Shown piece by piece: positions 62,061-64,000 of a stretch of DNA of 64,000 bases; positions within the stretch are counted from its first letter, which is position 1; each line of letters begins with the position of its first letter. This DNA is from Thiofaba sp049322715. Its GTDB lineage: Bacteria > Pseudomonadota > Gammaproteobacteria > Halothiobacillales > Halothiobacillaceae. The translations under genes and the position numbers were made by a program. Location of the stretch: NCBI GenBank assembly GCA_049322715.1, contig JBMOQP010000009.1, forward strand, positions 87,406 through 151,405, written 5' to 3'. The notes beneath the pieces are model-generated. The model worked only from the letters and a program-made list of their open reading frames with translations, was not told the origin of the DNA and searched no databases.

Positions 62061-63893
62061 ATGCGTGTTCCCGGTGTACGTACCTACGCCATCCTGTTGC
62101 TGGGGGTCGGCCTGGCCATCCTCCTGACCCTCGGCTGGCACATGCATGACCGGCTGCGCGCCATCCAGCAGGCCCAGGCCGCGGAGGGCGAGGCCGCGGC
62201 GCGGCTGGAGTTCGAGCGCGCCGTGGAGAATACCCTCGCCCAGGTGGCCGGCCTTGGCGAGCAGATCGCCAGCTGGGACGAGGTGCGGCAGCAGCTCGCC
62301 GCGCCCGCCTACTACACCTACTGGCGGGACAATCGCGCCACCGCGCAGGGGCTCTGGCCGGCCTGGGTGCGCGGGGTGGAGTTGTACGACTTGCAGGGTG
62401 GGCTGCTGTCGAGCTTCAAGGCCAGCCTTCCCGGCCAGCTCCCCGACGGACTGGACAGCGTGCTGATGGTCTCGCCCGAAGGGGGGCTGTGCCTCCTGCG
62501 CTTCGCCCAGGTCGTCGATCCGGACGACGGCTTGCATGGGGTGCTGGGCCATGTCGGCCTGCGCGTCGACCTGCTCGGTGCCCTTCGGGGGCTGCACCGC
62601 TTCGCCTATATCGACCCGGAGAGCTTCCGGCTCCGCCCCGGATACCAGGGCGTGCAGGGGGTGGGGCAGGCGGTCGACATGATCGAATACCGGATCCGGC
62701 AGGTCGGCTGGGTCTCCATGTTGCCCGAACTGGTGCGCCAGACCCTCCTGCAGTTCATGGCGGCCTTCTTCATCCTCATGGCCATGAACTACCTGCTGGT
62801 CACCCGCCTGTTCACCCGCCCCCTGCGCCGCCTGCGCGACGAGCTCACCCAGCTGCGCACCGGCGAGCCGTTGGCGCTGATGGCGCGCGACACCTTGCCC
62901 GTGCGCGAGCTGCGCGAGGTGAGGGAGGCATTGCACGACTACCGGCGCTCGCTCGAGCAGGCGCATGATGAACTCGATCGCACCAATGTCCGCCTGTGGG
63001 CCGAGGCGCATATCGACGCCCTGACCGGCGTCTATAACCGCCGGGCCTTCGACGAGGACTGGTCCCGCCTGCAGCAGGAAACGAACGAATCACCGTTCGC
63101 CCTGTTGCTGCTGGACTGCGACTTCTTCAAGTCCATCAATGACACCTATGGGCATGAGACCGGGGACCGGGTGCTGCAGGAAATCGCCCGGCTGGTGGGT
63201 GAGGAGTTGCGCCGCGATGATCGGCTCTATCGCCTCGGCGGCGACGAATTTCTCGCCATCCTGTGGGGCGCCGGCGAGGTCCAGGCGCTGCAGGTGGCCG
63301 AACGCTGCCGCATGGCGGTGGCCAACCATCCGGTGGAGAACCTCGGCATCAAGGAGCACCTGCGCATCAGCATCGGCGTGGTGGCCAGCGAGCATCCGCA
63401 CCAGGACTTGCGGCAATTGCTCAGGCACGCGGACATGGCCATGTATGAGGCCAAGCGCGGTCTCGGCGAGCACAAGGTCGTGCTATTCCAGGCGGCCATG
63501 GAGAGCGGTCTGGGTGAGTGGTCAAACCGCCTGGTGCACGCCGTGCTCGATGCGGTCGACGGCGGGCGGGGCATCGTCATGCACTACCAGCCGGTGGTGG
63601 ATGCGGCGACGGGCGAGGTTTCCTACTACGAGGCGCTGCTCCGCCTGCGGGACGCGGAAGGCATCATCGGGCCCGGCGAGGTCTTGCCCATCGCCGGCCG
63701 GCGCGGTCTGGAGACGGCGCTGGATCTCGCGGTCCTGCGCAGCGTGCAGCATGACCTCGAGTTCGGCGCCATTCCCCGCGGCACGGGGGTGGCGATCAAC
63801 TTCGACGGCGAATCCATCCTCGATCCGGAGGTGTCGACCGCCATCCAGCTGCTCGCGAGGCACGCCGGGGATTACATGTCGTGTCCCGGCTGA
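62061..63893 (+). pseudogene. GGDEF-EAL gene truncated by an insertion sequence
   Basis: 610 codons are open. A membrane helix, a periplasmic sensor of about 200 residues, a second helix and a HAMP-like linker precede an intact GGDEF domain (RLGGDEFLAILWG, DCDFFKSINDTYGHETGDR). The EAL domain starts normally (MHYQPVV, YYEALLRLRD) but stops after AIQLLARHAGDY, about one third in. From 63877 the sequence belongs to an insertion element, which supplies the last residues and the stop. Cyclase activity may survive; phosphodiesterase activity cannot. Confidence 0.85.
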
Positions 63894-64000
63894 TTGGTTA
63901 CGCGTCTGTTGAACAGCTCAGGGCGTGATTGCTGCCATTGTTTCATAGCCTGGATGGGGGTGACATGCCCCAAGGCCTTCTGTGGCAGATGATGATTGTA
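63872..64000 (-). CDS. transposase, C-terminal part (rve-type, IS481/IS3-like)
   Basis: Reads leftward from beyond the window: YNHHLPQKALGHVTPIQAMK, then a Trp-Gln-rich stretch, ELFNRRVTNQPGHDM and a TAA at 63874-63872. The segment with PQKALGH(V)TP and the FNRRV-NQPG ending is typical of DDE integrase-type transposases of the IS481/IS3 kind. The stop codon may use flanking host bases. Confidence 0.85.
   Translation of the reverse strand, partial: YNHHLPQKALGHVTPIQAMKQWQQSRPELFNRRVTNQPGHDM
63877..64000 (-). mobile_element. insertion sequence end inserted in the EAL domain gene
   Basis: The element terminus is probably at 63877, starting TGTCGTGTCCCGGCTGATTG. The EAL coding sequence is normal up to about 63876. 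TGT at the tip fits IS481-type ends. The rest of the element, the other end and any target duplication lie outside the window. Confidence 0.75.

Overview
The window is one continuous piece of a high-G+C proteobacterial chromosome, most likely a sulfur-oxidising gammaproteobacterium of the Chromatiales / Ectothiorhodospiraceae grade. Reasons: the gene sets def-fmt-rsmB-DUF4390-ntrY-ntrX-trkA-trkH and topA-smg-dprA-LysM, an ADP-heptose LPS pathway, and a sulfide dehydrogenase (fccAB) pair. The taxonomic placement is inference; no rRNA gene is present.

Layout. 1-4859: LPS core/surface glycan genes (partial GT4, heptosyltransferase, O-antigen ligase-like, GT52-like, gmhA, gmhB). 5103-12063: mostly minus-strand housekeeping genes (RlmN-family radical SAM enzyme, zf-CHCC protein, ilvE, glnE, rlmJ). 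12094-21260: plus-strand accessory genes (YjdF, nitroreductase, metal permease, phosphoesterase, a PfkB-Rieske fusion, PAS-GGDEF-EAL, GT4, PAP2). 21567-23167: fccB and cytochrome c. 23401-23668: tRNA-Gly-Val-Asp with a clear promoter and terminator. 23787-31493: peroxiredoxin, spermidine synthase-like protein, DUF1244, BolA, rnd, PPIase, dksA, EAL protein, HAD phosphatase. 31550-38814: a type II secretion operon (gspF-G-orf-H-I-J-K-L-M-N; no gspC, D or E here). 38825-49171: hemF, large MscS-type channel, tsaC, topA, smg, dprA, LysM lipoprotein, all minus strand. 49255-61082: def, fmt, rsmB, DUF4390, ntrYX, trkAH, a methyltransferase and a lipid A acyltransferase-like gene, tightly packed on the plus strand. 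61174-64000: an alpha/beta hydrolase, then a GGDEF-EAL gene cut short by an insertion sequence that runs off the right edge.

The outstanding feature is a dense family of structured palindromic repeats. They occur between genes and, unusually, in frame inside at least nine protein genes (heptosyltransferase, rlmJ, metal permease, PAS-GGDEF-EAL, gspJ, MscS channel, dprA, rsmB, ntrY). The basic unit of about 70 bp has three consecutive hairpins whose stems differ from copy to copy by compensatory changes while the loops stay nearly constant. The unit is free of stop codons in five of six reading frames. Longer versions carry extra nested hairpins. No transposase for this family is visible in the window. 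The family resembles, in behaviour only, the palindromic elements known from Rickettsia genes; I know of no description of this one.
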